Shown in pieces: positions 33,751-43,021 of a stretch of 56,690 nucleotides of DNA. A model generated the notes under the pieces. It searched no databases. It was not told the origin of the DNA and saw only the letters and a program-made list of their open reading frames with translations. The position numbers were made by a program, and so were the translations under genes. The DNA is from CAZPMT01 sp964587655 (GTDB lineage Bacteria; Hydrogenedentota; Hydrogenedentia; Hydrogenedentales; SLHB01), in NCBI GenBank assembly GCA_964587655.1, contig CAZPMT010000022.1:1-56690 (forward strand), read 5' to 3'. Position 1 is the first letter of the stretch. Each line of letters starts with the position of its first letter.

Positions 33751-36700
33751 GTGCAGGTTTCGTGCACCTTCACGTGCACAGCGAATACAGCGTGCTGGAC
33801 GGCGCGTCCAAGGTCAAGGAACTGCTCGAGCGCTGCAAGGATTACGGGATGCGGGCGTGCGCGCTCACCGACCACGGAGCGCTGTTCGGCGCAGTGGACT
33901 TCTATGAGGCGGCCCGCAAGGTCGGCATCAAGCCTATCATCGGCGCCGAACTCTACCTCGCGCGCGGGAGCCGATTTGATAAAGGGGCGCGGTCGCAGGG
34001 GGAGTCGTATTATCACATCCTGCTCCTCTGCGAGACCGAGGAAGGCTATCACAACCTCTGCAAGCTCAGTACCCTGGGATATCTCGAGGGGCATCACTAT
34101 CGTCCGCGGGTCGACGACGAACTCCTTGCGAAGTACAGCGGCGGCCTGATCGCATCGAGCGCCTGTATCGGCGGCGAGATCCCGCAATGCATCCTGCGCG
34201 ACGACCTTAACGCGGCCAACAAGGCAATCGAGAAGTACATCGGGATTTACGGGCGCGAGAATTTCCTCATCGAAATAATGGACCACGGCATGCCCGACGA
34301 ACGCCGCATCAATCCCATCCTCGTCGAACTGGCCGAACGACACGGCCTCAAGTTCGTGGCAACCAACGACTGCCATTACCTCGACAAATCGGACGCGGAG
34401 GCACACCAGGCACTGCTCTGCATTCAGACGGGCTCGACGCTGAGCGATGAGAACAAGTTCAAGTTTCCCACGAACGAGTTCTACTTCTGCAGCGGCGACG
34501 AGATGCGCGAGCGCTTCTCCCAATGGCCCGAAGCAGTCGCCAACACCGAGAAGGTGGCCGCGCGGTGCAACGTCGAACTGCCGCTCGGGAAGCAACTCGT
34601 GCCCAAGTATCACCCGCCCGAGGGATTCACCAAGGAAGCGTATCTGCGCAGTCTGGTCGGTTTGGGGCTTGAGGATCGCTACGATGGCCACCCCTCGCCC
34701 GAGCAATTGAAACGCGCCGAGTACGAACTCGACGTGATCATCAACATGAAGTTCACGGACTATTTCCTTGTCGTTTGGGACCTGATCAATTTCGCCCGCA
34801 ACAAAGGCATTCCAGTGGGACCGGGCCGCGGGTCCGGCGCGGGCAGCCTCGTCGCGTACGCACTGCGCATCACCAATATCGATCCGATGCGATACGGCCT
34901 GTTGTTTGAACGTTTTCTGAATCCAGATCGCATATCAATGCCCGACTTCGACCTCGATTTCTGCTATCGGCGCCGGGATCAAGTCATCGAATACGTGCGC
35001 CAGAAGTACGGCCGCCAGAACGTTAGTCAGATCATTACCTTCGGTCGCATGCTCGCGAAACAGGTGATCAGAAACGTCGCGCGCGTGCTCGGCATGCCAT
35101 ACGGGGACGCGGATCGCATCGCCAAGCTCGTTCCCGACGAACTCAACATCACGCTGAAGGACGCGATCCAGCGCGAACCGGAGTTGAAACGCCTGGTTGA
35201 AACCGACCCGCAGGTCGCCCGGTTGTGGCGTCTGGCCACCCGCCTCGAAGGCACAATCGGAAACTGCGGCACACACGCCGCCGGCGTCGTCATTTGCGAC
35301 GAGCCGCTTACCGAGCACGTCGCATTGTTCAAGGCCGCGAACAGCGACATCGTGGCCACGCAAGCCGAGATGAAATGCGTCGAGAAGATCGGTCTCCTCA
35401 AGATGGACTTCCTCGGGTTGCGCACGTTGACCGTGATCTCCGACGCGATACAGCTCATAAAGGAGAACCAGGGTCTAACCATCGACATCGACCAGATTGA
35501 GCCCGACGACCCGGCGACGTACGCGCTGCTGCGCTCAGGCCGCACGACCGGCGTGTTCCAACTGGAGAGTCCTGGGATGCGGGATCTCGCCAAGCGCATC
35601 GGATTGGAGAGCCTGGAAGAGATCTGTGCGCTTGTCGCTCTGTTCCGTCCGGGGCCGATGTTGCTCAAGGATCAGTACGTAGAATGCAAGCATAGCCCGA
35701 AAAAGATCGTCTACGATCACCCCCTCCTGGAGCCTATTCTGAGGGAAACGCATGGCGTGGCCCTCTACCAGGAGCAGGTCATGCAGATCGTACAGGCCGT
35801 GGCCGGATTCACGCTCGGCCATGCGGACATCCTGCGGCGCGCGATGGGCAAGAAGGACCAGGCCCTGATGGCCAAGCAGCGCGATCGCTTTATCGAAGGC
35901 GCGAAGGCAAACGGAATCGACGCGAAGACGGCCGGCCTTCTATTTCAGAAGATCGAGCAGTTCGCGGGATACGGCTTCAACAAATCCCACAGCATGGCCT
36001 ACGCCTACATCGCCTACCAGACCGCGTTCCTGAAAGCGAAATACCCCGTCGAGTTCATGGCGGCCCTGCTCACCACTGAAACCGGGAACCTCGACAAGAT
36101 CGGCGAATACATCGAGGAAGCGCGGCAGTTGGGGATTCAGGTCCTCCCGCCCGACATCAACAAGAGCTACACGGGTTTTGCCGTCGAGGGCGATTCGGTC
36201 CGGTTCGGCATGGGCGCCGTGAAGAACGTGGGGGAGGGGCCCACCGAAGCCATTGTCGCCGAACGCGACACGGGCGGACCCTTCAAAGACATCTTCGATT
36301 TCTGTCGCAGGCTCGATAGCCGCTATGTCAACCGCCGCCTCATTGAGAGCCTCAACAAGGCCGGGGCTTTCACTAACACGGGCTGGAATCGCCGGCAGGT
36401 CGAGGCCGTCATTGACGTCGCGCTGAACGAAGGCCAGATCGCGCAACAGGACCGCGAGTCGGGCCAGACGTCGCTGTTCGATCTCATGGATACGGATCAG
36501 GCCGCCGAAACTCTCCGTCAGAAGCCCGGCCTCGATGAATGGCCCGAAAACGAGATACTCTCCTTTGAGAAGGAAATGCTCGGACTCTACGTCAGCAGCC
36601 ATCCGCTCGCCCGACACGCCCGCCTACTCGAACGTTTCAGCACGGTCAAGGTGGCCGACATCGCCAACCTGCGCGAGGGACAGGAAGTCATCATCGGAGG

Positions 36701-37205
36701 CATTATCACGATCGTGAAGCACCACATCACCACCAAGGGCAGCAAGATGGCCTTCATCACCATCGAGACACTCGACGGTTCAGCCGAGGTCACTGTTTTC
36801 GCCGATGTGTTCGAGCAGCGGGCCGGACTTGTCGTTCAGGACATGGTCGTTATGATCCCGGCCCGCGTCAGCTTCCGAAACAACACGCCAGGGCTAATTG
36901 CCGCCGACGTCATGGCGATCGAAGACAGCGAAAAGAACCTGACGCGCGCCGTACACATCCGCCTCCAGACCCTGGGGCTGGACGAAACCCTTGTTAAGGA
37001 ACTCGCGCAGGTCCTCGGCGCGACCCCGGGGCGCTGCGACGTCCTCATACATTGCATGACGCCAGACAACACGGACATCCTCATTCAGGGCAACACGGCC
37101 TGCCGCGTTGCGCCCACCCCGGCGCTCAAGGAGAAAGTCGAGAATCTCCTTGGCGCGGATACCATCTGGTTTGCGGGCGCGTACGCTCTGGCATACCCAG
37201 CCTGA
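33747..37205 (+). CDS. dnaE: DNA polymerase III alpha subunit
   Basis: 1152 residues, full DnaE length. The PHP domain opens the protein (FVHLHVHSEYSVLDGASKV, ALTDHGALFGAVDFYEAA). The polymerase palm has GPGRGSGAGSLVAYALRI and the catalytic aspartates in SMPDFDLDFCYRRRDQVI; FRPGPMLLKDQYVECKH and GYGFNKSHSMAYAYIAYQTA are fingers/tau regions. A C-terminal OB fold (EVIIGGIITIVKHHITTKG) and a tau-binding tail follow. Replicative polymerase of the cell. ATG 33747 overlaps the pncC stop; the longer upstream frame runs through the palindrome and is not translated as part of DnaE. Confidence 0.97.
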   Translation: MSAGFVHLHVHSEYSVLDGASKVKELLERCKDYGMRACALTDHGALFGAVDFYEAARKVGIKPIIGAELYLARGSRFDKGARSQGESYYHILLLCETEEGYHNLCKLSTLGYLEGHHYRPRVDDELLAKYSGGLIASSACIGGEIPQCILRDDLNAANKAIEKYIGIYGRENFLIEIMDHGMPDERRINPILVELAERHGLKFVATNDCHYLDKSDAEAHQALLCIQTGSTLSDENKFKFPTNEFYFCSGDEMRERFSQWPEAVANTEKVAARCNVELPLGKQLVPKYHPPEGFTKEAYLRSLVGLGLEDRYDGHPSPEQLKRAEYELDVIINMKFTDYFLVVWDLINFARNKGIPVGPGRGSGAGSLVAYALRITNIDPMRYGLLFERFLNPDRISMPDFDLDFCYRRRDQVIEYVRQKYGRQNVSQIITFGRMLAKQVIRNVARVLGMPYGDADRIAKLVPDELNITLKDAIQREPELKRLVETDPQVARLWRLATRLEGTIGNCGTHAAGVVICDEPLTEHVALFKAANSDIVATQAEMKCVEKIGLLKMDFLGLRTLTVISDAIQLIKENQGLTIDIDQIEPDDPATYALLRSGRTTGVFQLESPGMRDLAKRIGLESLEEICALVALFRPGPMLLKDQYVECKHSPKKIVYDHPLLEPILRETHGVALYQEQVMQIVQAVAGFTLGHADILRRAMGKKDQALMAKQRDRFIEGAKANGIDAKTAGLLFQKIEQFAGYGFNKSHSMAYAYIAYQTAFLKAKYPVEFMAALLTTETGNLDKIGEYIEEARQLGIQVLPPDINKSYTGFAVEGDSVRFGMGAVKNVGEGPTEAIVAERDTGGPFKDIFDFCRRLDSRYVNRRLIESLNKAGAFTNTGWNRRQVEAVIDVALNEGQIAQQDRESGQTSLFDLMDTDQAAETLRQKPGLDEWPENEILSFEKEMLGLYVSSHPLARHARLLERFSTVKVADIANLREGQEVIIGGIITIVKHHITTKGSKMAFITIETLDGSAEVTVFADVFEQRAGLVVQDMVVMIPARVSFRNNTPGLIAADVMAIEDSEKNLTRAVHIRLQTLGLDETLVKELAQVLGATPGRCDVLIHCMTPDNTDILIQGNTACRVAPTPALKEKVENLLGADTIWFAGAYALAYPA

Positions 37206-37259
37206 GCTCTTGCGTCCGCACGTAAGATTCGAGACCGCGCCGGAGAACTCGCACCAATG

Positions 37260-37360
37260 GGTCCCGTGGCCGCGGCGTCCTCGCCGCGTTTTTGGCGGGC
37301 AGACCTTGCATCAAGCGGTTCCTTGCGAAAACGCGGCGAGGACGCCGCGGCCACGGGACC
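37260..37360. repeat. Perfect 33-bp inverted repeat (long stem-loop)
   Basis: Bases 37260-37292 and 37328-37360 are exact reverse complements with a 35-base loop. The arm includes CCGCGGCGTCCTCGCCGCG followed by TTTT. It lies in the 320-base gap 37206-37525 between dnaE and the CHAD gene. The gap also holds CCGAAACCCGAAACCCAAG (37473-37491), related to the tandem repeat at 47973. No gene is seen in the gap. The stem could act as a terminator for dnaE or be a mobile palindrome. Confidence 0.9.
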
Positions 37361-37525
37361 GCACGAATGGCGAAAGATCGGTTCGTCTTACAATCGTGGT
37401 TGCGGCGCAACCCTGGTTTCCATTTCCCTCAAGTGCTACAATCCATCGCCTGTATTGCCGGGGCTTGGGCTTTCCGAAACCCGAAACCCAAGACCCGATT
37501 CAGTGTCCCAGAGGGAAAGTCCTTC

Positions 37526-38533
37526 ATGGCAAGGTATTGCTCGATAGCCTACACGGCGGCGCTGGAAGCGTTGCGGGGCTATAGCAAGGCCATGGTCGCC
37601 CAAGTGGAGCCTCTGCGGGCCGAGGATGCCGACGCAATCCACGATATGCGCGTGGCGTCGCGCCGTTTGCGCGCCGCTTTAGCCGAGTACGGGGCGCTCT
37701 TTGAAAAGGCGGCCATGAAACCGTTCCGGGCGCAAGTCCGGCAAGTAACAAGAGAACTAAGCAGGGTCCGTGAACTCGATGTCTCGATTTCGATGCTTGA
37801 AAAACATCGAAACGCCCTGAAAGGTCCCGCCCGCATCGCCGCCAACTACGTCTTGAGAAGACTTCGGATACTGAGACGCAAGGAATCGCCCAAGACCACG
37901 CGGTGCGCCGATTGGGTCGCCTCAACCGAGTTCAATGACCTCTTCCAGACCCTCCTGCACAGCTTCGGACGCCGGAAACAGTGTCAGATCAAGAACGCGA
38001 AACGGCGGGTCACGAAACACTTCAACAATGTGGTCGGCATCTATACGCGTTGGACGGAGACGCAATCCACAGTTTGTCGCCGTTTGACAAACTGTGAGGA
38101 GGACCTCCACCAACTGCGCATTGCCTTCAAGAAACTCCGTTACACCTGCGAGGTCTATCAGAAGACTTACGGACAGGACATGGGGGCCTTCATCAGCCGG
38201 CTCAAGCAGGCACAGGATTGGATCGGCGACTGGCACGACCACTTCATACTCCAGAACTCCGTGAAGGCGTTTGCGCCGCAGGCGCCTCCAACCTCCGCCG
38301 CCGGCATGGCGCGCCTCAAGCGAATGCTCAAACAGGAGGGCGACGCCCTGCTCGCGGATTTCGCCCAAGGGGCCCGCGCGTTCTTTGATCCCGGCGCCAG
38401 GCAGACCGCGCTCGACACCTTCGGGGCGCTTCGACACGACTGCTGCTGGTCGAAACCGTCCAAGTCAATGAAGCCGCCGCGTGAAAAGGTCGTTCCAAGC
38501 GCCCGTATGTCGGACCATAATACGGGCGGGTAG
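37526..38533 (+). CDS. CHAD domain-containing protein
   Basis: 335 residues from ATG 37526 (GAGGGAAAG before it). CHAD features are conserved histidines in helical hairpins: AIHDMRVASRRLRAALAEY near the N-terminus and DLHQLRIAFKKLRYTCEVY in the second half, followed by QDWIGDWHDHFIL. CHAD domains bind inorganic polyphosphate and often associate with polyphosphate granules. The last residues, SARMSDHNTGG, and the TAG stop come from the 29-bp palindrome copy D. A longer upstream frame crosses the 33-bp inverted repeat and is not used. Confidence 0.88.
   Translation: MARYCSIAYTAALEALRGYSKAMVAQVEPLRAEDADAIHDMRVASRRLRAALAEYGALFEKAAMKPFRAQVRQVTRELSRVRELDVSISMLEKHRNALKGPARIAANYVLRRLRILRRKESPKTTRCADWVASTEFNDLFQTLLHSFGRRKQCQIKNAKRRVTKHFNNVVGIYTRWTETQSTVCRRLTNCEEDLHQLRIAFKKLRYTCEVYQKTYGQDMGAFISRLKQAQDWIGDWHDHFILQNSVKAFAPQAPPTSAAGMARLKRMLKQEGDALLADFAQGARAFFDPGARQTALDTFGALRHDCCWSKPSKSMKPPREKVVPSARMSDHNTGG
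38500..38528. repeat. 29-bp palindrome, copy D (3' end of CHAD gene)
   Basis: Perfect arms CGCCCGTAT and ATACGGGCG around GTCGGACCATA (opposite orientation to copies A-C on the plus strand). The element and the TAG following it supply the C-terminal SDHNTGG tail and the stop of the CHAD gene. Confidence 0.9.
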
Positions 38534-38592
38534 TATGCTTTTCCCGCGTGCGTTCAGGGCCGGCAACGCCGGATTTGAGGAAGGAGCAAACG

Positions 38593-39441
38593 ATGAATCG
38601 GAGGTGCTTCGGAATGATGGCTGTCGGCATGGGCCTCGCCCTCGGCGCATGCGCGGAATCAACCCTGACCGTGATGAGTTTCAACCTTCGCTATGGAACC
38701 GCCGGCGATGGCGCGAACGCGTGGCCCAACCGCAAGACCATTCTTACCGACACGATTCGCAAGTTCGCCCCTGACGTTCTAGGCACACAGGAGTGTCTTG
38801 AATTTCAGGCGGATTTTATCGCGCAGACTCTGCCCGAGTACCGATGGATTGGCATCGGACGCGAGCGCGATGGAAAAGGCGAAATGGCCGCCGTCTTCTA
38901 CAAGAAAGATCTCCTGTGCCCAATCGAGACGGGCAACTTCTGGCTGTCCGAAACCCCTGACGTTCCCGGCTCTCGGTCCTGGAACACGGAATGTACGCGG
39001 ATGGTCACTTGGGCGCGCTTCCGTCATCTTCCCTCCGACACGTTCTTCTGCTTCTTCGACACCCACTTCGATCACGCAAGCGAGGAAGCACGCCGGCAGT
39101 CCGCGGCGCTTCTAGCGCGACGTGCCGCCGCTCTTGCGGGGGAGCTGCCCATCGTCATCGCCGGCGACTTCAATGCCGCGGCGGAGGATACCGAGTCATG
39201 GCGGATCTTCGCCCAGGCGGGCTTCACGGACGCCTGGGTTGCCGCAGAACGCAGGAACGGTCCCGACATAACGTTCGGCGACTTCGCAGCCCCGCGGGCA
39301 GGCGAAAAGGGGCGCATCGACTGGATACTCGTCCGGGGTCCCCTCAAGAGCGTCGAGTGCGAGACGGTCCTGTATAACGATAAGGGCCGCTATCCTTCCG
39401 ACCATTTCCCTGTGGTCGCCAGACTCGCCATATCCCCTTGA
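38593..39441 (+). CDS. Exported endonuclease/exonuclease/phosphatase-family protein
   Basis: 282 residues starting at ATG 38593, with AAGGAG 7-8 bases upstream. The N-terminus MNRRCFGMMAVGMGLALGAC is a signal peptide ending in a possible lipobox (LGAC), so it may be a lipoprotein. The EEP fold shows TVMSFNLRYGTAGDGANAW, PDVLGTQECLEFQ (metal Glu), FFDTHFDHASEEAR (catalytic His), IVIAGDFNAAAED and YPSDHFPVVARL. Secreted members hydrolyse phosphodiesters or phosphomonoesters; the substrate is unknown. Confidence 0.9.
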   Translation: MNRRCFGMMAVGMGLALGACAESTLTVMSFNLRYGTAGDGANAWPNRKTILTDTIRKFAPDVLGTQECLEFQADFIAQTLPEYRWIGIGRERDGKGEMAAVFYKKDLLCPIETGNFWLSETPDVPGSRSWNTECTRMVTWARFRHLPSDTFFCFFDTHFDHASEEARRQSAALLARRAAALAGELPIVIAGDFNAAAEDTESWRIFAQAGFTDAWVAAERRNGPDITFGDFAAPRAGEKGRIDWILVRGPLKSVECETVLYNDKGRYPSDHFPVVARLAISP

Positions 39442-39577
39442 CCGAAGACTGCCGCAGCTTTCCGTAAGGGCACGGATTTCGCGGGTGGGATGGAACGTCC
39501 GGACAGAACGATTGTATAGTGAATGGGATAGTGTGTTTCTCGGCAATTACGGGCGTTGACACGGATGACGTGCACTG

Positions 39578-40957
39578 ATGTCGCATGAAACGGGAAACAG
39601 ACGGGGCGTGCCCGGGCGTGCAAGCACGCCCGTGGATGCTGGTCCTCAGCTCCCGTGGTGGGGAAGACTCCTTCGTTGTATTATCTATTCGATTTTCTGG
39701 CTTGTGTCGCGCGCCATGTTCCGGGTACGGGTCCGGTGGATTGGGGGACTAGGCGGTATTCCCGGGACGATATGGCTCGGGCACCACAAGAGCGACTTTG
39801 ACGGACTGATCGGTATGCCGGTTGCCTACTGGTGGAACCGGAACCGTGATTCTCACGCGCGGGCGATCGTCGTGAGCGGGGAACACGTGTTTCAGCCCGG
39901 ATTCCTCGCCGGGTACCTCGTGCGGCGCCCGCGCTGGCTGAGTTTCTTGCTCTATCACGTCCGGGTGGACCGTATCCTGAAGGCGATGGGATGGCATCCG
40001 ATCCCGCAGGGTCGGCGGCGCTATCTTGTATCGCACTTGATCGATATCCTTGAGAATCATGGCAATCTTCCACTGTCCGAAGTGTTCGTTGACTCGCCTG
40101 GACAAGGGGTTGCAACCCCTTGTCCATCTCGTAAGGACTGCGTGCCGGGAGCGCCGCCGGGAGCGCGAATCCGTGACGTGTTGGGATGGAAGTATCGAGA
40201 CGATCTGTTCCGCCTGTGCGAATTCTCGATATTCGAGCCGCGGATCGCGGAAGGCCTTCGGCAAATACACAAAGATCGCATCGCCGCGTCACTGTCGCTG
40301 TTTACCGAAACGCTGAACAAAGGGGGGACGTTGTTTCTGGCTCCGAACGGGAGCCTCTCTTCCGACGGGCGCATGGGGCCGTTCAAGTCAGGGCTCTCCC
40401 AAATCGTCGAAGGAGCCACCCGGGAGGTCATCCTTGCGCCCTGTAATATTACCTATGACCTCATGAGTACGGGCCGCAGGACGGCTTTCGCAACGACTGG
40501 CGTCCCTTTGCGCGGGGTCGAGGCCTGGCTGCGGGAACGGCTCGAGGAAGAGGTCCGTCGCGCGATCCTGGTGGGAACGACCGTTACCTTGGGGCATTTG
40601 GCGGCACGGGCGTTGCGCGAACGTGCTCTGCGGGGAGACCAAGAGGCCGAAGAGAAGCTGCTCAAAGCAGAGGTACGCGACCAGGCGCAGAAAATGGCGC
40701 AGGAAGGTTTCATGATGGACGATCGGTTGCTGAAGCCGAGGTCGTTCGACCAGCGCTGGCGGCGTTTCTTAGCCTACGGCAAGCGCAAAGGCCTGTTCCT
40801 GGGCTCGAACGGCGCGCTGCGTTTCGATCCCGCGTACGTCCTGAGTGAGTCGGTCTCGAAGAACGGACGCGTCAAGCCGTGGGTGTTCTGCGCCAACGAA
40901 CTTGAGGCGCTAGTTGAGGCACACGGCTCCCGCGGAAACCTTTCACCCGCGGGCTGA
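39578..40957 (+). CDS. PlsC-like acyltransferase with inserted palindromes
   Basis: 459 residues. The acyltransferase motif H-x4-D is at His70-Asp75 (LGHHKSDFDG) and a later APNGSLSSDGRMGPFKSG corresponds to the family's EGTRS/substrate-binding block. An N-terminal hydrophobic segment (LRCIIYSIFWLVSRAMF) gives membrane attachment. About 180 extra C-terminal residues form a charged helical domain. Two perfect palindromes lie within the coding region: 39613-39632 near the N-terminus and 40100-40125 (residues 175-183, SPGQGVATPC), both keeping the frame. Probably acylates a lysophospholipid or similar; exact substrate unknown. Confidence 0.78.
   Translation: MSHETGNRRGVPGRASTPVDAGPQLPWWGRLLRCIIYSIFWLVSRAMFRVRVRWIGGLGGIPGTIWLGHHKSDFDGLIGMPVAYWWNRNRDSHARAIVVSGEHVFQPGFLAGYLVRRPRWLSFLLYHVRVDRILKAMGWHPIPQGRRRYLVSHLIDILENHGNLPLSEVFVDSPGQGVATPCPSRKDCVPGAPPGARIRDVLGWKYRDDLFRLCEFSIFEPRIAEGLRQIHKDRIAASLSLFTETLNKGGTLFLAPNGSLSSDGRMGPFKSGLSQIVEGATREVILAPCNITYDLMSTGRRTAFATTGVPLRGVEAWLRERLEEEVRRAILVGTTVTLGHLAARALRERALRGDQEAEEKLLKAEVRDQAQKMAQEGFMMDDRLLKPRSFDQRWRRFLAYGKRKGLFLGSNGALRFDPAYVLSESVSKNGRVKPWVFCANELEALVEAHGSRGNLSPAG
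39613..39632. repeat. 20-bp palindrome in the acyltransferase N-terminal coding region
   Basis: CGGGCGTGC and GCACGCCCG separated by AA. It encodes PGRASTPV near residue 13, before the conserved fold begins, which suggests the N-terminal extension was partly created by the element. Confidence 0.75.
40100..40125. repeat. 26-bp perfect palindrome inside the acyltransferase gene
   Basis: GGACAAGGGGTTG (40100-40112) is directly followed by its reverse complement (40113-40125). It sits in frame in the middle of the coding sequence and encodes a Gly/Pro/Cys-containing loop. Confidence 0.85.
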
Positions 40958-40965
40958 TCGTGGTG

Positions 40966-40981
40966 GCGGCGTCCCCGCCGC
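40966..40981. terminator. GC-rich hairpin between convergent genes
   Basis: GCGGCG and CGCCGC around TCCC, in the 33-base gap between the convergent acyltransferase and membrane-protein genes. It could end transcription from both sides, though no T-run follows. The core GGCGTCC-C/T-CGCCGC is also the core of the 33-bp inverted repeat at 37260. Confidence 0.4.
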
Positions 40982-40990
40982 TCTTGGGGA

Positions 40991-42841
40991 TCACGGCTCC
41001 TTCGCCAATAGCCATTTCACGGGGTCCGCTTGCGCCAGGTAGACCCCCCGTCCCGCGGTGGGCGGCGGGCACGGCTCAATTCTCTCCTGGCCCATGGCGT
41101 ACCAGACCAGCGAAGGGTCCTCCAGAGGCACGTCAAACTGAAAGCGGATCACCTGCGGGCGGCGGTCGTCGGTGATCGACAGCACGGTGGCTGTGAATCC
41201 ATCGACTCTTAGGACCTCGCCGACTTCGAAGGGGGCTTGAGAGCCTCGAAAGGTGGTTCCATAGGGGAAGCTGAAGAATCCGCCTTCGTTCCAAACTTCC
41301 ACGGTATTGGGGTCGACCCGTGTGGCCTTGACCGCACCGGTGCCGACGGCCAGAGCCCACGCATGGCGGGGTATGGTCTGTCCGCGCGTCAGTCGTATCG
41401 GACGCACGGAGGTCGGGAACACATCCACCGGAGCGCGTAGCATCACGATGGACTTGCTCGCCACGCTGGGATCCGAAGGCAGCCTGGATATGCCGCGCTC
41501 AAACGCGTTCCCAAAGAAACTCGTGCTGATCGAAGAGAACGGCATTGAAAGAGGCGCGACCGCCGCATGCGCGACGAGGAAGAAGGTTACGGCGGACTTG
41601 TCAACGGTGCGCCGCCAAGATCCTTGCGGGCTGTTCCAGCACTTGGTCACTTCCTCAACAAAGAGTGCGATCAGCGCCATGGCGCCCAGGCCCGTGAAGC
41701 AGAGGAGGCGTTCTCCGGGAAGCGTCGAGCATACCGGGAGAGAGGCGAGCACCATTCCGGCCGCCAGGAAACGCGCAAGGGGGTCGCGCCGCAGCAGCGG
41801 CAAGATAAGCAGGAAAAACACCGCCGAGACCGCCACGCCCACGGCGCTGTGCGCGAACTGCCAGAACGGGGACAGCAAGGCGTATATGTTCGCCGGGACA
41901 AGCCCTACCTGAGCGTGGAGCAAGCTTGGCAGATACATTAAGACCGCAAGGAGATAGGCCCCGGGATGGCTGAAGGGGTCTCGATACAGGCCCGAGCCGC
42001 CCGTGCCATAACCGTGCATCCGGTAGTAGGTGAGGTAGACCAGGACAACCACTCCGTAGGGAACCAAGGAGAGGACTCGCGCCTTGATGGAACCCTTGTC
42101 GAGGAAAAGCATATAGGCCACAAGGTAGCCGCCCACGGAGATGGCCGCTTCACCGCAGGTGAGTCCCACGATAAGCGACAGCGTCGCCAACAGGATCCCC
42201 GGCCGCCAGCCCTTGCGCCGTCCGGCGTCGTGCGCGATCAAGACCAGTACGCCGAACAACGTCGTCAACAAGGCATTGCGATTCGAGAGCCAGCCGGCGG
42301 GGATTCCGTGGGCGTCGTCGATGGCATAGAGCAGCCCGGCAAGGCCGGCAACCCACGGTGTGGGCAGCATCCGGCGATAGAACAATGCCGCCGCCGCGCA
42401 GAGGATTCCGTACCAGAGAAGACTGTGCAGGTGCATAACCCACCAGGCTGGTTCGAGGAATCGGAAGTCAATATAGTGCGTGAGGGCGCTCAGCGGGCGG
42501 AAGAATGACAGATTGGCGTGGTCCGGCATCCACCACGGAGCCAAACAGTAGTCGATCCGGGCGCGATTGTGCTCGGGAATGCCGTCGGCGAACGTGAAAC
42601 AGTTGAGTCTGCTCGTCCCCAGGCCAGGCGCCCCCGGATATCCGAGAACGCCCATCCTGACTAAATGGTCGTCCGCGAGAACGCCTATGAACAATGACGG
42701 AACGGCGAGCAGCATGCCGATTGCCGCGACCCGGATCGCCAGGCGAGGGTGGGCGAGCCACGACAGGGCCGCGGCTGTAAGCTTCTCCATCTTTCCGCCG
42801 ACGCCTTCGGTTGGCACAGGTCTTGAAACATTGCGTGTCAT
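40991..42841 (-). CDS. Polytopic membrane protein, possibly a glycosyltransferase-like or O-antigen-type protein
   Basis: About 616 residues from ATG 42841 (42790 is also possible). Roughly ten membrane helices span residues 30-430, e.g. AIRVAAIGMLLAVPSLFIGVL, AVGVAVSAVFFLLILPLL and LLCFTGLGAMALIALFV. A large first periplasmic loop has ADDHLVRMGVLGYPG and NRARIDYCLAPWWMPDHANL, then FFRPLSALTHYIDF, which resembles the DDxx/periplasmic-loop style of GT-C membrane proteins. The C-terminal ~190 residues are soluble and beta-rich. I do not recognise a named family; transcribed alone on the minus strand. Confidence 0.7.
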   Translation of the reverse strand: MTRNVSRPVPTEGVGGKMEKLTAAALSWLAHPRLAIRVAAIGMLLAVPSLFIGVLADDHLVRMGVLGYPGAPGLGTSRLNCFTFADGIPEHNRARIDYCLAPWWMPDHANLSFFRPLSALTHYIDFRFLEPAWWVMHLHSLLWYGILCAAAALFYRRMLPTPWVAGLAGLLYAIDDAHGIPAGWLSNRNALLTTLFGVLVLIAHDAGRRKGWRPGILLATLSLIVGLTCGEAAISVGGYLVAYMLFLDKGSIKARVLSLVPYGVVVLVYLTYYRMHGYGTGGSGLYRDPFSHPGAYLLAVLMYLPSLLHAQVGLVPANIYALLSPFWQFAHSAVGVAVSAVFFLLILPLLRRDPLARFLAAGMVLASLPVCSTLPGERLLCFTGLGAMALIALFVEEVTKCWNSPQGSWRRTVDKSAVTFFLVAHAAVAPLSMPFSSISTSFFGNAFERGISRLPSDPSVASKSIVMLRAPVDVFPTSVRPIRLTRGQTIPRHAWALAVGTGAVKATRVDPNTVEVWNEGGFFSFPYGTTFRGSQAPFEVGEVLRVDGFTATVLSITDDRRPQVIRFQFDVPLEDPSLVWYAMGQERIEPCPPPTAGRGVYLAQADPVKWLLAKEP

Positions 42842-43021
42842 AGCGCGTTCTTTTCCCGCCCGGCCCAGCCGCCGTGCGGGCGCCATGGTAACAACTCCAA
42901 TCGGCGTTGGCAAACTCCGCCTTCCGGGATCCGCGGGAACGAGATGAATGAGGACAGTGGGGCTAAAAGTATGATAGAATTAACGGGAGTGACCGATTGT
43001 CAAGCGAGATCATAGCTAGAG

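Noticed and set aside
37260..37360. Classical intrinsic terminator for dnaE
   Set aside because: The stem is far longer than a normal terminator and has no T-run after the right arm, so I list it as a repeat with only a possible terminator role.
37292..37525. 78-codon upstream extension of the CHAD gene
   Set aside because: It runs through one arm of the 33-bp inverted repeat, has no domain character, and ATG 37526 has an SD-like GAGGGAAAG.
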